Source: Hyaloscypha bicolor E
Lineage: Eukaryota > Ascomycota > Leotiomycetes > Helotiales > Hyaloscyphaceae
NCBI RefSeq assembly: GCF_002865645.1
Contig: NW_020194541.1
Location: forward strand, 37,609 to 101,608
Direction: 5' to 3'
Length of the DNA stretch: 64,000 nt
The position numbers and the translations under genes were made by a program. The first letter of the stretch is position 1. Every line of letters starts with the position of its first letter. A model generated the notes under the pieces. That model worked only from the letters and a program-made list of their open reading frames with translations, was not told where the DNA came from and searched no databases. Of the stretch, positions 46,651 through 59,605 are shown in pieces.

Positions 46651-48537
46651 AATAGAAAATACTAAAGAAATAATAGTAAAAAGTAATAAATATATAGAAA
46701 AAATATTATAATAAAAAATATTATAATAAAAAATATTACAATAAAAAATATATTAATAAGAAGTTCAAAATATATAATAAAGTTATATTTTATATAAAGA
46801 ATATTTAATAACTAATAAATAGATATTTTAATTTTTTTAAAGTTTTAAAAATTATAAAAATATATAAATAGATATATTATTTAAAATTACTATTATTATA
46901 TTAGATTTATAATATTCTCTATATTTCTCTCTTAGAATTATAATACCTATAGACTAGTATTATAATAGAACTAGAACTAGTTAATAATAAAAATAAAAAG
47001 AAATTCGAAATAGAATTTATTATAATTTATAGAAAAAGCAAAAAAAAAGAAATATCTTATTTATTAGAAGAACTATTTATTAGTAAATAATATATAGAAA
47101 CTATTAAGTAATCTAAAAAATATAGCTTAAGAATTATAAAAATATTTGAAAAAGAATAATATTATAATACTATTAGCTAAATAGAAATATAAAAAATAAA
47201 TATTTTTATTAGAAAACTATTAAAAAACTATATATTTATTCTTGGAAAAGTTATATAAAAATTACAAAAACTCTAATTTCTATATTCTATAAATATCTTA
47301 TTCTTATAACTGGTTTTTACTATTTTTATTATTATTTTTATTAGAATTCTTTTAAATAAATAATAAATTAACCTAAAAGGCTATTAGTTATTAGTAAAAA
47401 ATAAAAAATAAATAAGCTTATTTAATATTAAGAAATATTAACTATACTTTTAAAAATATTTTATATTTATACTAAGCTAGTAAGAATTACTTAATTTATT
47501 TCTTAGATTATTAAAAGAATCTATTAGCCTTAAATAATAGCTTTAATATAAGAAATATATAAAGTTTAATATAGAAAAAGAATTATAATAGCTTTTTTTC
47601 TCGAATAAAGACTAAATAAAATACTTATATATATTTATGGCTTAAAAAAAGTAGTTTAATTATATTATATATATTTAAAAAAAACTTTATATAATATTAA
47701 AATAAGAAATAAAAAAAGAAAATTATATTTCTTATTCTTAGAATAATAGTAATTATATATTAAATAATTATTATTTTTAATATAAGTGAAATAGAGAAAC
47801 TTAATAATATTCTTAAAATATTAAAAGTAATAAGAATAAATTAAAACTATAGAAATATTAGCCAAATAGTTAATAATAGGCTAATAAATATTAAAAGAAA
47901 GATTTATCTTAATAAATAAAGAAATAAAAGAGAGAATTAGAAAAAAGTTTAAAAAAAGCTTAAAAGAGCTTAAAAAAAACTTAAAAAAGGCTTAGAAAAA
48001 AAAGGTAAAAGATAAAAAGAAACTAAATAGAATATTATAATTAAAAGAAGAAAAAATTAGTTAATAAGAAAAGAGAAGCCTTTTTATAATACTCTTTTCT
48101 TAAATGTTAATTATAAATTTAAAACTAATTCTATACTAGTAATATCTAGAAAATTCTAAAAAAGAAATTTATAAATAAATCAGAAAATCGAATTAACTTT
48201 TTTAAGCTTTTAGTTCTATAAAATAATAATTTATTTATAAATAGAGACTAAATTGGGATTTATAAACTAATTAGGAAATCGGATAAATTTTATATCTAAT
48301 AATATATATTATATTCGTATTACCTTTATAAAAGGAAATTATTAGAAGTAATTTACAAATTAACTAAATAGAATTAATAAACTATATTTTTAATTTTATT
48401 ATTTAATATAATAATAGAATAATTATAGAAAGTCTTTAGAAGAAGCTAATAGCCAGAAAAGTTTTAAGGAAATATTTATAAAGCTATTTATAATTTTCTT
48501 AGGCCTTTTAGAAATAAGAGCCTAGAGAAAAAATTAA

Positions 48538-48840
48538 TATAATAAATATATATAATAATATATAAATAGATATTATAAATCAAGTTTCTTATTTTAGATA
48601 AAGCTTATAATTGAAATTATATAAATTACCTGGAATTATATTTCCTAATTAAATAAAAGGGCTTTATATACTTAACTAAATATTAGGAAATATATAAGGA
48701 AATGCTTTTAGCTTTAGAAAAAAGTATTAATTAGTCTTTTACTAGAATTAATTCTTGAAATTAGTTATATTTATAAATATTATTTTATAGCTTATTTATT
48801 TTAATTATTTATATATTACTTTATTATTATATATCTTATA
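48538..48840 (+). repeat. 3' LTR of Gypsy A1
   Basis: 303 bp, heavily RIP-mutated partner of 20841-21149: it starts TATAATAAAT where the 5' copy has TGTAATAGGC. Confidence 0.83.
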
Positions 48841-49101
48841 TTTTTTATCTAGTAAAATATTATTATATTAATAGCCTAAAACTATAATTATATATACTAG
48901 ATAAATATAGTACTTTTCTTATTTTAAATTTCAATATTATATTATTAGTATTAAATAAGAAATAGTAATTAAATAATTACTAAAAAAGAAAAAAAGAAAT
49001 TAAATAAAGAATTATTTAAAATTATTATATTAAGATTTTAACTTTTAAATTTAATTTATTATTTCTTAGTTTATTAAATTTAAATCAAGTAATAAAGCTT
49101 C
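48841..49101. other. AT-rich spacer, unassigned
   Basis: RIP-type AT-rich sequence between Gypsy A1 and element D. It shares TTAATAGCCTAAAAC with the flank of A2 near 36.69 kb, so it may be a Copia-related fragment. No feature is supported. Confidence 0.4.
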
Positions 49102-51015
49102 TATAATATATATATTAATAGTAAATATCTAACTAGATTTAGTAATCTAATTAGGCTAGTACTTATATAGGATTATATTTCCTAATTAGAACTAATACTT
49201 TTATATATCTAATAAAATACTAAATAATATATATAAAGATATATAAGCTTAGAAAATAAATATTAATTAGTTTTTTTTAATAGAAACTAGTTCTTGAAAT
49301 TAATTATATTTCTATATTTTGCTTTATATTTTATTTTATATTTTATATACTTTTTATTTTAACTATTTATATAGTATTCTACTATTATATATATCTTATA
49401 TATTAATTAATATTTATATATCTCTAGATATATTATCTAATATTTTACTAAATATATAGAAATATTAGTTCTAATTAAAAAATATAATTTTATATAAGTA
49501 CTAGCCTAATTAGGCTTCAAATCCAGCTAGATACTTATTATTAATATATATATTATATTACCTCTCTTTCTGGGCTCTTATTTCCAAGAATTTAAACTAT
49601 TTTTATATATTCTTTATATATCTTTTATATTATATTCTTTATATATTATAAGCTTTATATATTATAATATATTTATTCGGGTTCTTAGAACTAGAAAAAC
49701 TATTTCTATAAATAAAACCCAGCTTTATACTTTACTTATTAATTGCTTTATTCTACTAATTTACTTAGTATTTATTTATATAGTAGTTTTTTATATTTAG
49801 TTCTAGTATATTTTTATACTTTATATATTTATACTACTTTCGTATTACTTTTGTATTACTTTTATATCTATAGGATAGCTACTACCTCTCTCTCTGGAAT
49901 ATCGTTCCCGATAATTAGCTATTGTTTTATTTCTGGGATATATATTTAATAGTTCTCAAATTAATTACTTTCAAACTGCTACCCTCAGGTATTTGGCCCG
50001 GTAATATCTCTCTTGCGGTATATAGCTTTCAAATTCGCAGTATACGGCCTTCAAATTAATAAACGAACTATCTATTAGGCATTCGGCCAAATAGCAAGCC
50101 CTACTAGTACTACCTTTGGCCAAGGCTATATTTTATAGGTAAGAATATCGTGTATTCGGCATTTCCCTTATAGCTAGAGAGCTATTAGGCATTTGGGTAA
50201 CTCCCTTAATCTATCAGGTATCTATAGATACCAAATTACTAGCTTTAGTATATATAATACCGGTTTAAGGCTAAGTATATATCCTAGAAACAAAGTAATA
50301 GCTAATTATGAGAAACGATCTTTTAGAAAGAAAGGTAATAACTATTCTATAAATATAAAAGTAATATAAAAGTAATATAAATATATGAAATATAAAAATA
50401 TCCTAGAACTAAATAGAAAAAACTATTATATAAATAAATATTAAATAAATTAGTAAAGTAAAATAGTTAGTAAATAAAATATAAAGCTAGATTTTATTTA
50501 TAGAAATAGTTTCTCTAGTTCTAAAAACCCAAATAGATATATTATAATATATAGAACTTATAAAGATATATAAAGCTTATAAAAGTAAATAGAACTCATA
50601 AAAAATATATAGAGCTTATAAAGATATATAGAACTTATAATATATAAAGCCTATAATATAAAAAATATATTAAGAATATATAAAAATAGTTTAGGCTTTT
50701 AGAAATAAAAGTCTAAAAAGAAATATAATATAATATATATATTAATAACAAATATCTAACTAGATTTAATAGCCTAATTAAGCTAATATTTATATAAAAT
50801 TATATTCTCTAATTAGAACTAATATTTCTATATATTTAGTAAAATACTAAAAAATATATATAGAAATATATAAGCTTGAGAAATAGATATTAATTAGTTT
50901 TTTTTAATAGAAACTAGTTCTTAAAATTAATTATATTTCTATATTTTATTTTATATTTTATATACTTTTCATTTTAATTATTTATATAATATTCTATTAT
51001 TATATATATTTTATA
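49102..51015. mobile_element. LTR-bounded 1.9-kb element D containing a large palindrome
   Basis: Direct repeats at 49102-49400 and 50729-51015 start TATAATATATATATTAATA and end TATCTTATA/TATTTTATA. Flanks are GCTTC (49097-49101) and GCTTT (51016-51020), one C-to-T apart. The LTRs resemble a diverged form of LTR A (shared ATTAATTAGT...CTAGTTCTTGAAATTA order). The core has no gag-pol; it holds a long inverted repeat, including an inverted fragment of the element's own LTR (49440-49556). It may be a non-autonomous derivative or two head-to-head copies fused. Confidence 0.65.
49430..50850. repeat. Long inverted repeat, arms about 500 bp, loop about 320 bp
   Basis: The left arm (about 49430-49951) is the reverse complement of the right arm (about 50271-50850). 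Examples: AATTAGCTATTGTTTTATTTC at 49914 opposes its complement near 50290, and the GGGTTCTTAGAACTAG block at 49680 opposes one near 50516. The loop (49952-50270) is less AT-rich and repeats small motifs such as TTTCAAAY and GCATTYGG. RIP-type differences separate the arms. Confidence 0.65.
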
Positions 51016-51565
51016 GCTTTATTATAAAATATAATTTATAATATATTTTAAAACTCGATATACTAATTCTAATTCTTAAAAGTTTATTAATATATATAAA
51101 AATAATATAATTTTAATATATAATAAGATTTAATCTAATATATAAATAATTAATATAATTCTATAATATATTTATTTCTTATACTATAATAAGCTAAAAA
51201 GCTAATTCTAAGAATTTAAAATCTTATTTCTATTATTTAAAATAAATTATATATTTTTATAAATAATCTTTTAATAAATAAAACTTTAAATTATATTTTA
51301 AAATATAACTTAATATAATTATTATTTATATTTATTATTATTTTATATAAAAGTATTATAAAAGCTATTAATATAATATTTATTTATTTTTAAATTAAAA
51401 ATTATAATTTTATTATAATTATTATAAAATTACTTTTTATTTTAATACGTTTTTTAAAAATTAAGAAATATTAAAATAGCTTAATAATAATTAATTTAAT
51501 TATAAATAAAAGAAATTATTATTATATAATATTAAATAATACTTTATTTTATTTTATATAATTAG
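51016..51565. other. AT-rich DNA, unassigned
   Basis: About 550 bp of very AT-rich sequence with no assignable LTR or coding relic. Confidence 0.4.
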
Positions 51566-51843
51566 TATTATAATTTAGCTTTTAATTTTATTAGCTAATA
51601 TAATTATCTAATATAATTATTTATATTTTATTATTTTCTAGATATATATAATATAGCTATTTTATTAAAGAAATATATTTCAAATATACTAGAAATAATT
51701 AGAAAACTAGTTTTTTAAGAGCTAATATATTATAAAAAATATATATATTTTTATATTCTAATTTTTCTTTTTTTAGTTTTAAATTATTTTTATAAAAAAT
51801 CTTTTATTTAATTTTCTAAGCCCTAAATACTATATTTATAATA
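51566..51843 (+). repeat. Isolated LTR of Gypsy C family
   Basis: About 278 bp, matching the reverse complement of the LTRs at 24427 and 31115: it starts TATTATAATTT and ends with AAGCCCTAAATAC...TATAATA. No C-type internal sequence was recognised on either side and no target duplication is clear, so it is probably a solo or truncated LTR. Copia B2 inserted right at its end. Confidence 0.6.
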
Positions 51844-51847
51844 ATAT

Positions 51848-52143
51848 TATTAGTATAGCTATAATTATTAATAGTTATATAATATAGTTATATAATATAG
51901 TTATATAATATAGAAATAACTAGAAATAATAAGATATAAATAATAAGTAATAATTATATAATCTTATATTATATAAGTAACTTAACTAATAACTAATTCC
52001 TATTAGGCTTAGCAAATTTAGGAATTATATATTAATATTATAATATTATAATTCTTATTTCTAAATAATAATAACTTTACTAACTTATATAAATAGTATT
52101 TTATAATTATATAATAGTATTATATATTTCTAGTAAACCAATA
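51848..52143 (+). repeat. 5' LTR of Copia B2
   Basis: 296 bp with three copies of the 13-bp unit near its start; ends TAGTAAACCAATA. Confidence 0.82.
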
Positions 52144-55100
52144 CTAATTAGTTAGTACTTATAAATTAGAAAAAATAAGCTATACTTGCCTAAGATTTAG
52201 TTATTTAGAAATAAAGCTATTATTTAAATTAAAGAGAAAATAACTATTAATTCTATTACTTATAATTTAGTTATATAAATAGAAAAGATATTTAATTTTA
52301 CTAAGATCCGTTTATATTATATTAAAGAAAGAAATATTTATTAGTCCTATTTCCTATAATTCGGTTATATAAATAAAAAAAGTATTTGATTTTATTAAAT
52401 ATTAAAATAGTTAACTATTTAACTATCCTAGTTTATTCTTATTTAATTCTTATAAAACTCTTTTAAATCCCACTTTCTTTTAAATCCCTGGAGTTCTTAA
52501 GCTTTAAAACTATTAAGTTATTCCGGAATCTCAATATTTTACTTCCTAAATTTCTTATTATAAACAAAATTTTTATCTCGAATATAATATCTTTTATAAA
52601 TCGCTTATTTTATAAACTACTTTTCTCTTTATAAATCTACTCTTTTTATAAACTATTATATTTCGAACTAAATATAAGCCTATAGAATACATAATAGTAG
52701 AATATACTATAGTTAATAATTTGTTTATTAGATTTATCTAATTTAATTATTTTATAAATAATAGTAGTTTTAAAAAATTGGTAAGAAAATAGAAATATAG
52801 AAATAATCTAAGCTTTACTAAAGTAAATAAAATAACTAAGTTTCTAGATACTAAATTATTTTAATATATTTTTTATAAAATAATTAATAATAATTTCTAA
52901 GAAGTATTTAGATATAATTTTAAGAACTTTATTTATTAAAAGAATTTTATTTATTAAGGGAACTTTATTTATTAAGAGAACTTTAATAAACTTAAACCTA
53001 AAGAAATAGAATACTTATATAAGATTCTTTAATATAGTAATATATTTATATACTAGAATAGTAATACTAATATTATTATAAATATTTTATATATTATTAT
53101 AAATAAATAAAAATAGTATATATAATTAAGCGAAAATATATTTGTAGCTAGACTAGACCTTATAAAGAAACTAATTTTATTAGGCTTTATTATTCTTATA
53201 AAAAATAAATATCTAGAATTTATTATTTTTAATATTTCTATATTATTATTATTTTTTTAATATTTTTTTTACTATTATATCCTATATCTCTATTAGATTT
53301 ATATACTAGTATAAAAGCTCTAGAAATAAATAATATATTTCTATTACTATTATTATTATAATTATATTTAAATATTTCCTAATTTCCTTTAATTATAAGA
53401 CTTATTAGAGAAATTACTAAGATTTATACTAAAAAGTAAAAGTATAATAGATCTAATAGTAATTTTAATTATAAACTTACTATTTTTCTTATTATTTATT
53501 AATATATAAAGTTTTTATAAAAGGTACTAATATAAGCTTTTTCTATTATACTAAAAAAAACTAGCTTAAAACTACTTTTATAATAACTAGCTTTTTTAAT
53601 ATATATATAAAAAGGCTTATATTAATATTTATAGCTTTTTTAAAGGTTCTAAATTTAAATATCAAAATTTAGATAAATAAAATACTATTATATTAGCTTT
53701 TATAATAGCTAAATTCCCGGAAAAAATAATATTTGAGACTATTTAATTACTAATTAATAAACTATATTAATTGTAGTATAGTTTTATATCTAATTTATAA
53801 AATATAGAATTTCTCTATAATAAGATTATTATTTCTTTTTAAGGTTTCCGGATATATAAATATATAATTTTAGATTTTTCTATAAATCTCGGCTAATTTA
53901 TTAATAAGCTTTAGTTATTTATTACTATATATAAGAGTAAATAATAAGCTAATTCCGAAATCTTTTTTATGAATTAATAATACTACTTTTAGAATTCTCT
54001 AAATTATTAAAACGAACCTAGTTATAATTTCGGAACCTATAATAATTATTCTAAGTCCCGTAATTATAATAATTATATTCCAAAATCATATTTTATATAT
54101 AAGAAACCCAAATACTATTTATAAAAGTATATATTAGAGAAATAAAAGACTAAAAAGACTTGATTTAGAAATAGAAATATTTATTAGTTTAGATCCCGAA
54201 ATACTCGTAACTTTAATAAATACTTTAATAATATTTATATATAGTATATTACTAAAGTTAAAAGTAAAAAAAGTAATAAAGATAATAAAAGTAAACTAAT
54301 AAATAATACTTTTAAGGCTTTATTAGCAGAAATAAATAAAAAAGAGAAATATTATTTAAATTTCTATTTTATTTTAATTAAGAGCTTTTTAGTTATTTTT
54401 ATTACTTTTATTTTACTAATAACTATAGCTAATACTTTTATAAATAATCTTATTTTCTTTTTTTCTTATATATTAAATAATAGGTAAAAATTATATTTTA
54501 GAGCTTATTAAATTCTTAATAGAAAATATCTAAACTTTTATAATTAATAATATATTAAAATATAATATTTATTATTTTTATAAAGTTATAATTAATATTA
54601 GAGCCTCTAGATATTTAATTACTAGTTCTAACTAATTTCAAGCTCTCTAGTAAATTAATAATAGTATTAAACTTAATAAAATTACTAAAGATTAAATTAA
54701 TATCTAGTTTAGTATTAAATCTATATCTTTTATTAGATCTATAATAGTAAGTATATTAATTAGATAAGTATAATTCTATATTATATTTTTAAAGACTTTA
54801 TTTTTGCTTAGTTTAGCTAATATAAATAAGCTAGGGATCTACTTTAATAATCTTACTAATTATCTTATTATTTCTATTAAAAACTATATATTTATAATAT
54901 AATATTTCGGATACTTTTTCCTGTTTTAGAATATTATATTATAAGGCTTTATTTCCGAATTCTTTATTTATAATTCCTTCTTTTTTATAAAGATTAAATT
55001 ATAATATTTATATTATTAATTTAGCTATTTATTTATTAGTAAACCCCGGAATATATTAGAATAAGCAAGCTATAATATTAATATAAAGGCCCTTAAATAT

Positions 55101-56179
55101 TTTATAAAATACTATAAATAATACTAGAAATATAGCTAATTATCTAGATAATTCAAATTTAATCTAAGAAATAATATTAGTTTTAATTATTCTATTATTA
55201 TTAATATTTTCTGTATTTCTAGTAAATCTATACTTTATATTATTAATAAAAGTACTCGATATTAAGCCGGCTAATAGCTCTAAAATATTAGTATAATATA
55301 TATCTGAAATATGGTTAAGTAATACTAGATTAATAACTATTTAGGCCTTCCTAATTAAATTATAGCAAATACCGGAAAGTAGTTTACTTAACTTGCAAAT
55401 ACTATAGGAACTAAGGTTAAAATTATTTCTATAAAAGCTTATAATTCTATTAGAATTATAAAATACTATTATAGCCTAATCTAATATATTTATCTTATTA
55501 TTATAGCCAAAATTAATAGAATTAATAAAGATACTATATTTCAAATTGCTTTTAAGGCTATTAATAATTTTATAGAATCTAATAGTATTATCCTAGTTCT
55601 TTTAATTTATAATACTTTATTTTAAATAACTAAATATAATATTTTATTATTTACTATATTATAGTAATTAGTAGTATTTAAGAAAATAATAGTAGATATT
55701 TAGAAGCTTTAAACTAGATATTAAATTACGAATATTTTAAATACTCGAAATAGTTCTAATATTACTAATATTTATAAACTATTTCTGAATTTGAATATTC
55801 TTATTTAATATAAAGGAAATATTAGTTAATCTAGTAATTGGAATAAACTATATAAGCTAGTAGCTATTAATAGAGAGAACTATATATTAGCTTTATTATA
55901 TAGTAATACTATCTTCTATTTAATTTCTATAAAGCCCTTTTATATAGAAAATATTAAAATTATTACTAATAGCCCTAAACCTAAACCCGAATCTAATAAT
56001 AAGGCCAAAGATAATACAAGTATAATTTCTTTTATTATTTCTACTATTTTACTAAAATATAACAGAAAATACTTTTATAAGATCCCGGATATTATAGTAT
56101 TTCTATAGGATAATAAACTATATAAGAATTCCTATTAGATTAAAGTTACTAGGCTTTTAGAAAAGAATATATTTGAGAT

Positions 56180-57600
56180 TATTTCCAGATCTCAGGTACT
56201 AAAAAAGATATATATCTTTAATTTCCGGTTTATTAATAAGATCAAGAATAAAGATATTAAAAAAAAGCTTAAAAAGTCGAGATTAGTTATTTGAGCCTAT
56301 AATAATAATAAGAAATATATAATATTAATATAATTACCTATTATTTAATATATTAATTAGAGAATTATTCTTAGTATTACTATTATAATAATAAATATTA
56401 CGGAATTATATTTATATAATATCTTATAAGCTTATATCTAATTAATAATTTTACTTAATTATAATTTCTATATTAACCTATTCTATAAGCTTACTAGAGA
56501 GCTAAATCTAAAAAATAATTCTATTTTAAAGGTTATAAAACCATTATATAATATATTAAAAGCTAGGAATTACTAGTTTAAAACTTACTATTCCTATTAT
56601 ATTAATAAGCTTTCTATAAAATAATTAACTTATAACTTTTGCTTTCTCTATAATAAGTAATTCTTTGGAATTATTAGCCTTTAAACTAATAATTTTATAA
56701 AGGCAGAGTAACTAAAGCTCTAAAAGAATAAGTTTTTAGCTAAGAAATATAAATTCTTTACTTTTAATTATAATCTTAAGTTTAATAAAGGTATTATTTA
56801 TACGAATATTACTAGAATTACTTTTATATAAAAATATTAATATAAAAACCTCCGAACTATTTCTATAAAGAATATTACTATTATAAATAGTAGGGGTACT
56901 ATTTATTAAAATCTCTTTATTAAAGACTAATATATTACCTAATATACTAGAAGAATATATATTATATTAGTCTATTAACTAAAAGCTTTATATAATCTAT
57001 TAATTACTATTTAAGCTATTAAATCCTCGGAAACTAATATAAAGGCATTTAATAAAAATATTTAATAGTAAATTAAAAATATTACTAGAGAACTAAAATT
57101 CGTAAAGCTAGTAAAAGAATTCTTATAGTTAATTATTTTTATAGATACTTTATTTATAAATAATAGAGATTTCTTTTTCTTAATTAGATATATTCTAGTT
57201 CTAGTAAATAGAACTAAATATATTAATATTATTTACTAGTTCTTTATTAAATATAAGAGAATTACCAGAAGTATTCTAGTTTTAGAACTCTATAATATAA
57301 TTTACGGTTTTAATATAAGAACTTTAATTAAATCTATAATTAATAAAATACTAGAAATAGAATTATTACTAGTTATTTATATGAATTTAAAGTCGTTATA
57401 TAAATATCTTATTAAATTAGGTATTATTTAAGAGAAATATCTAATAATTAATATAATATGCCTTTATTAGATATATAAATAATAAGAGATTACGGAAGTT
57501 AAATAAATTAAAAAAGAATTAAATCCTGTCGACTTTATAACGAAATTAAAGCTATTAAATACTTTTAAATATCTTATTAATATAAATATTATATAATTAG
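56180..57600 (+). pseudogene. Copia B2 reverse transcriptase and RNase H relic
   Basis: Plus-strand translation shows RFINKIKNKDIKKKLKKSRL, then ILKVIKPLYNILKARNYWF and YNFCFLYN (RT text, cf. LKVIKPLYGIPEAGNHWF and YDPCLLYT). From about 57130 comes FIDTLFINNRDFFFLIRYI, RVTRSVLASELY-like KRITRSILVLELYN, LVIYMNLKSLYKYLIKLG and KELNPVDFITK (RNase H, cf. FVDASFANN.DLSSQIG, CTDSKSLYDCLVKLG and NPADAMTK). Stops read as former Gln/Trp, and Asp-to-Asn changes hit catalytic sites. This fixes the family as Ty1/Copia. Confidence 0.8.
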
Positions 57601-57983
57601 ATATAAAGAAATAGATTAAATATAAATAGAATAGAAAACGAATATATAAAATAAGAGAATATATATAGAGATTTCCTTAGTATCTGGTATTTAAGTATCT
57701 AGTATTAGGCCAGATTAGGAAATTAAGTATTTAAATATCTAGATATCTAAATATCTGAATATCTAATACTAGACCGAATTCGGAAATATAAATATATAAG
57801 ATAAAAGAATATTATAGGAGGGGAAATCATATATAAAAGGCATAGCTTTTAGTATATAACTAAAACCTTAAAAGTAATATAAATATATAGAATATTTGGG
57901 AAATCTGGTATTAGACTGGATTAGAAAGTTTATATATAATCGGAAAAAAGTACTATTTTTCGCGTTTTTTAGAGAGGTTCTAG

Positions 57984-58266
57984 TATTAGTATAGCTATAG
58001 TTATTAATAGTTATATAATATAGTTATATAATATAGAGGTAACTAGAAGTAATAGGATATAAATAATAAGTAATAATTATATAACCTTATATTATATAAA
58101 TAACTTAACTAATAGCTAGTTTCTATTAGGCTTAGTAAATTCAGAAATTATATATTAGTACTATAATACTATAATTCTTATTTCTGAATAATAATAACTT
58201 TACTAACTTATATAAATAGTATTTTATAATTATATAATAGTATTATATATTCCTAATAAACTAATA
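57984..58266 (+). repeat. 3' LTR of Copia B2
   Basis: 283 bp with two copies of the 13-bp unit; ends TAAACTAATA, then the AATAT duplication. Confidence 0.82.
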
Positions 58267-59605
58267 AATATAATAAAGATATAAAATACAAAGTATTATA
58301 TAAAGAAATAAGCTTTTATAATATAAGATTATAATATATAAAAGTGAGACGTGAAATTAGAAAATAAAGATTAGTTAATTTCTAAAAACTAAAAAAGAAA
58401 AAGAAGTAATATAAGCAAATTATAAATTATATAAATATTCGAAGATTATATAATAGAACTATATAATTCAGAAAATAAAATCTTTATTTTAATAATATTT
58501 AAAGTTTATTTTTTTTAATTTTATAAAGAATTTTAAATAAATTAATTTAGAATTTTTAAAAATATAAATATTATTAAAATAATAAAATCTCAGAAATATA
58601 AGTAATAGATGTTAGAATAATAAAAGTAAAAAGCTTTAGAATTCTTAAAGAAATCAGGTTTTTATATTTTTATAAATATATATTAGTAATATATTAGAAA
58701 TCTTTTCGAAAATCCAGAAAATTAAAAAACTTTATATAAAGGCTATTTTTTTAATTAGATTCTAAAATAATAGATATTTATAAGCTAGGAATTAAACTAT
58801 TATTTTTAAGCTCTATTTTATAACTTAATAAGTCCTATATATATATTAGTAATAAAATTATTAAAAAGAATATAATAAATTAATTTCCTAGAATATTATA
58901 TAACTAGAAATTATATTAATTTCTATTAAGGCTTTTAAAGCTTTTATTAATTTAAATTATTTTACTAATAGCCTTTTTTAAATTAAATATTTTATTAGTA
59001 TTTTTAGAAAATTTATAAAAAATATAATTCTTTATTTTTATTATAAAGCTTCTAAAAACTAATAATTATATTATTATCAAAGAATTATATAAATAAACTA
59101 AAAAGTCTAATATTTTATTTTTAAATATTAATATTATTATAAAAAGCTATTAGAAAAATATTTAAAAAAACTCTTTTATATAAAAATATTCATAGCTATA
59201 ATAAGGCTATTTTAAAAATATTAAGCTTTATAATACTAAACTTAAAAAGAATATTAAATATTATATAATTATAATAAATTAGTATATAGTAATTCTAGCT
59301 ATTTCTATTTTATTAGCTTTTATTATTTTTATAATTCCGGCTATTTCAAATCTTTTTTTAAAGAATTTCGAATTATTTTCTATTTATTTCTATTTAGAAT
59401 CTTTTATATTTTATATTTCTTTTAAAAGTATTAAAGTTATTAAGTCTTTAGATTTAATTTTCTTTATTAGAAATTATACTATTTTTAATAACTAGCTAGT
59501 TTAAATTAAAAATAAATTATAAAAAAATACTAATTTATATTTTTTAAAGAATTTTAAAACTATTTATATTTCTAATAAATTTATAAATAATACTTTTATT
59601 TCAAT
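58267..59605. other. AT-rich relic DNA, unassigned
   Basis: About 1.3 kb of RIP-type AT-rich sequence between Copia B2 and B3. No LTR, TIR or recognisable protein motif was found. It is probably the older repeat into which both Copia copies inserted. Confidence 0.45.

Larger units (their letters stand above)
20841..48840 (+). mobile_element. Gypsy-type LTR retrotransposon A1, split by nested elements
   Basis: The 5' LTR (20841-21149) and 3' LTR (48538-48840) bracket exactly 28.0 kb. The coding order on the plus strand is gag and protease (21.2-23.07 kb), then, after an insertion, reverse transcriptase, RNase H and integrase (44.04-46.6 kb). Candidate target duplications are CCCTT (20836-20840) and TTTTT (48841-48845), equal if three C-to-T changes are allowed. 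Removing Copia B1 and the solo LTR leaves about 6.8 kb, near the 7.0 kb of relative A2. All frames are full of stops. Confidence 0.85.
51848..58266 (+). mobile_element. Copia-type LTR retrotransposon B2, uninterrupted
   Basis: LTRs 51848-52143 (296 bp) and 57984-58266 (283 bp) start TATTAGTATAGCTAT and end AATA; the length difference is one extra 13-bp unit (TTATATAATATAG). Flanks are perfect AATAT duplications (51843-51847 and 58267-58271). Total 6419 bp. The internal order on the plus strand is gag side, RT (56.2-57.0 kb) and RNase H (57.1-57.6 kb). It is the same family as B1, B3 and B4, and is RIP-inactivated throughout. Confidence 0.85.

Noticed and set aside
48838..49100. Direct continuation of Gypsy A1 past its 3' LTR
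   Set aside because: LTR ends agree among four copies at CTTATA; the following sequence is not shared.
49743..49949. Hydrophobic 68-codon frame
   Set aside because: Tyr/Leu/Ile-rich text is what AT-rich RIP-mutated DNA yields; it lies in an arm of the palindrome.
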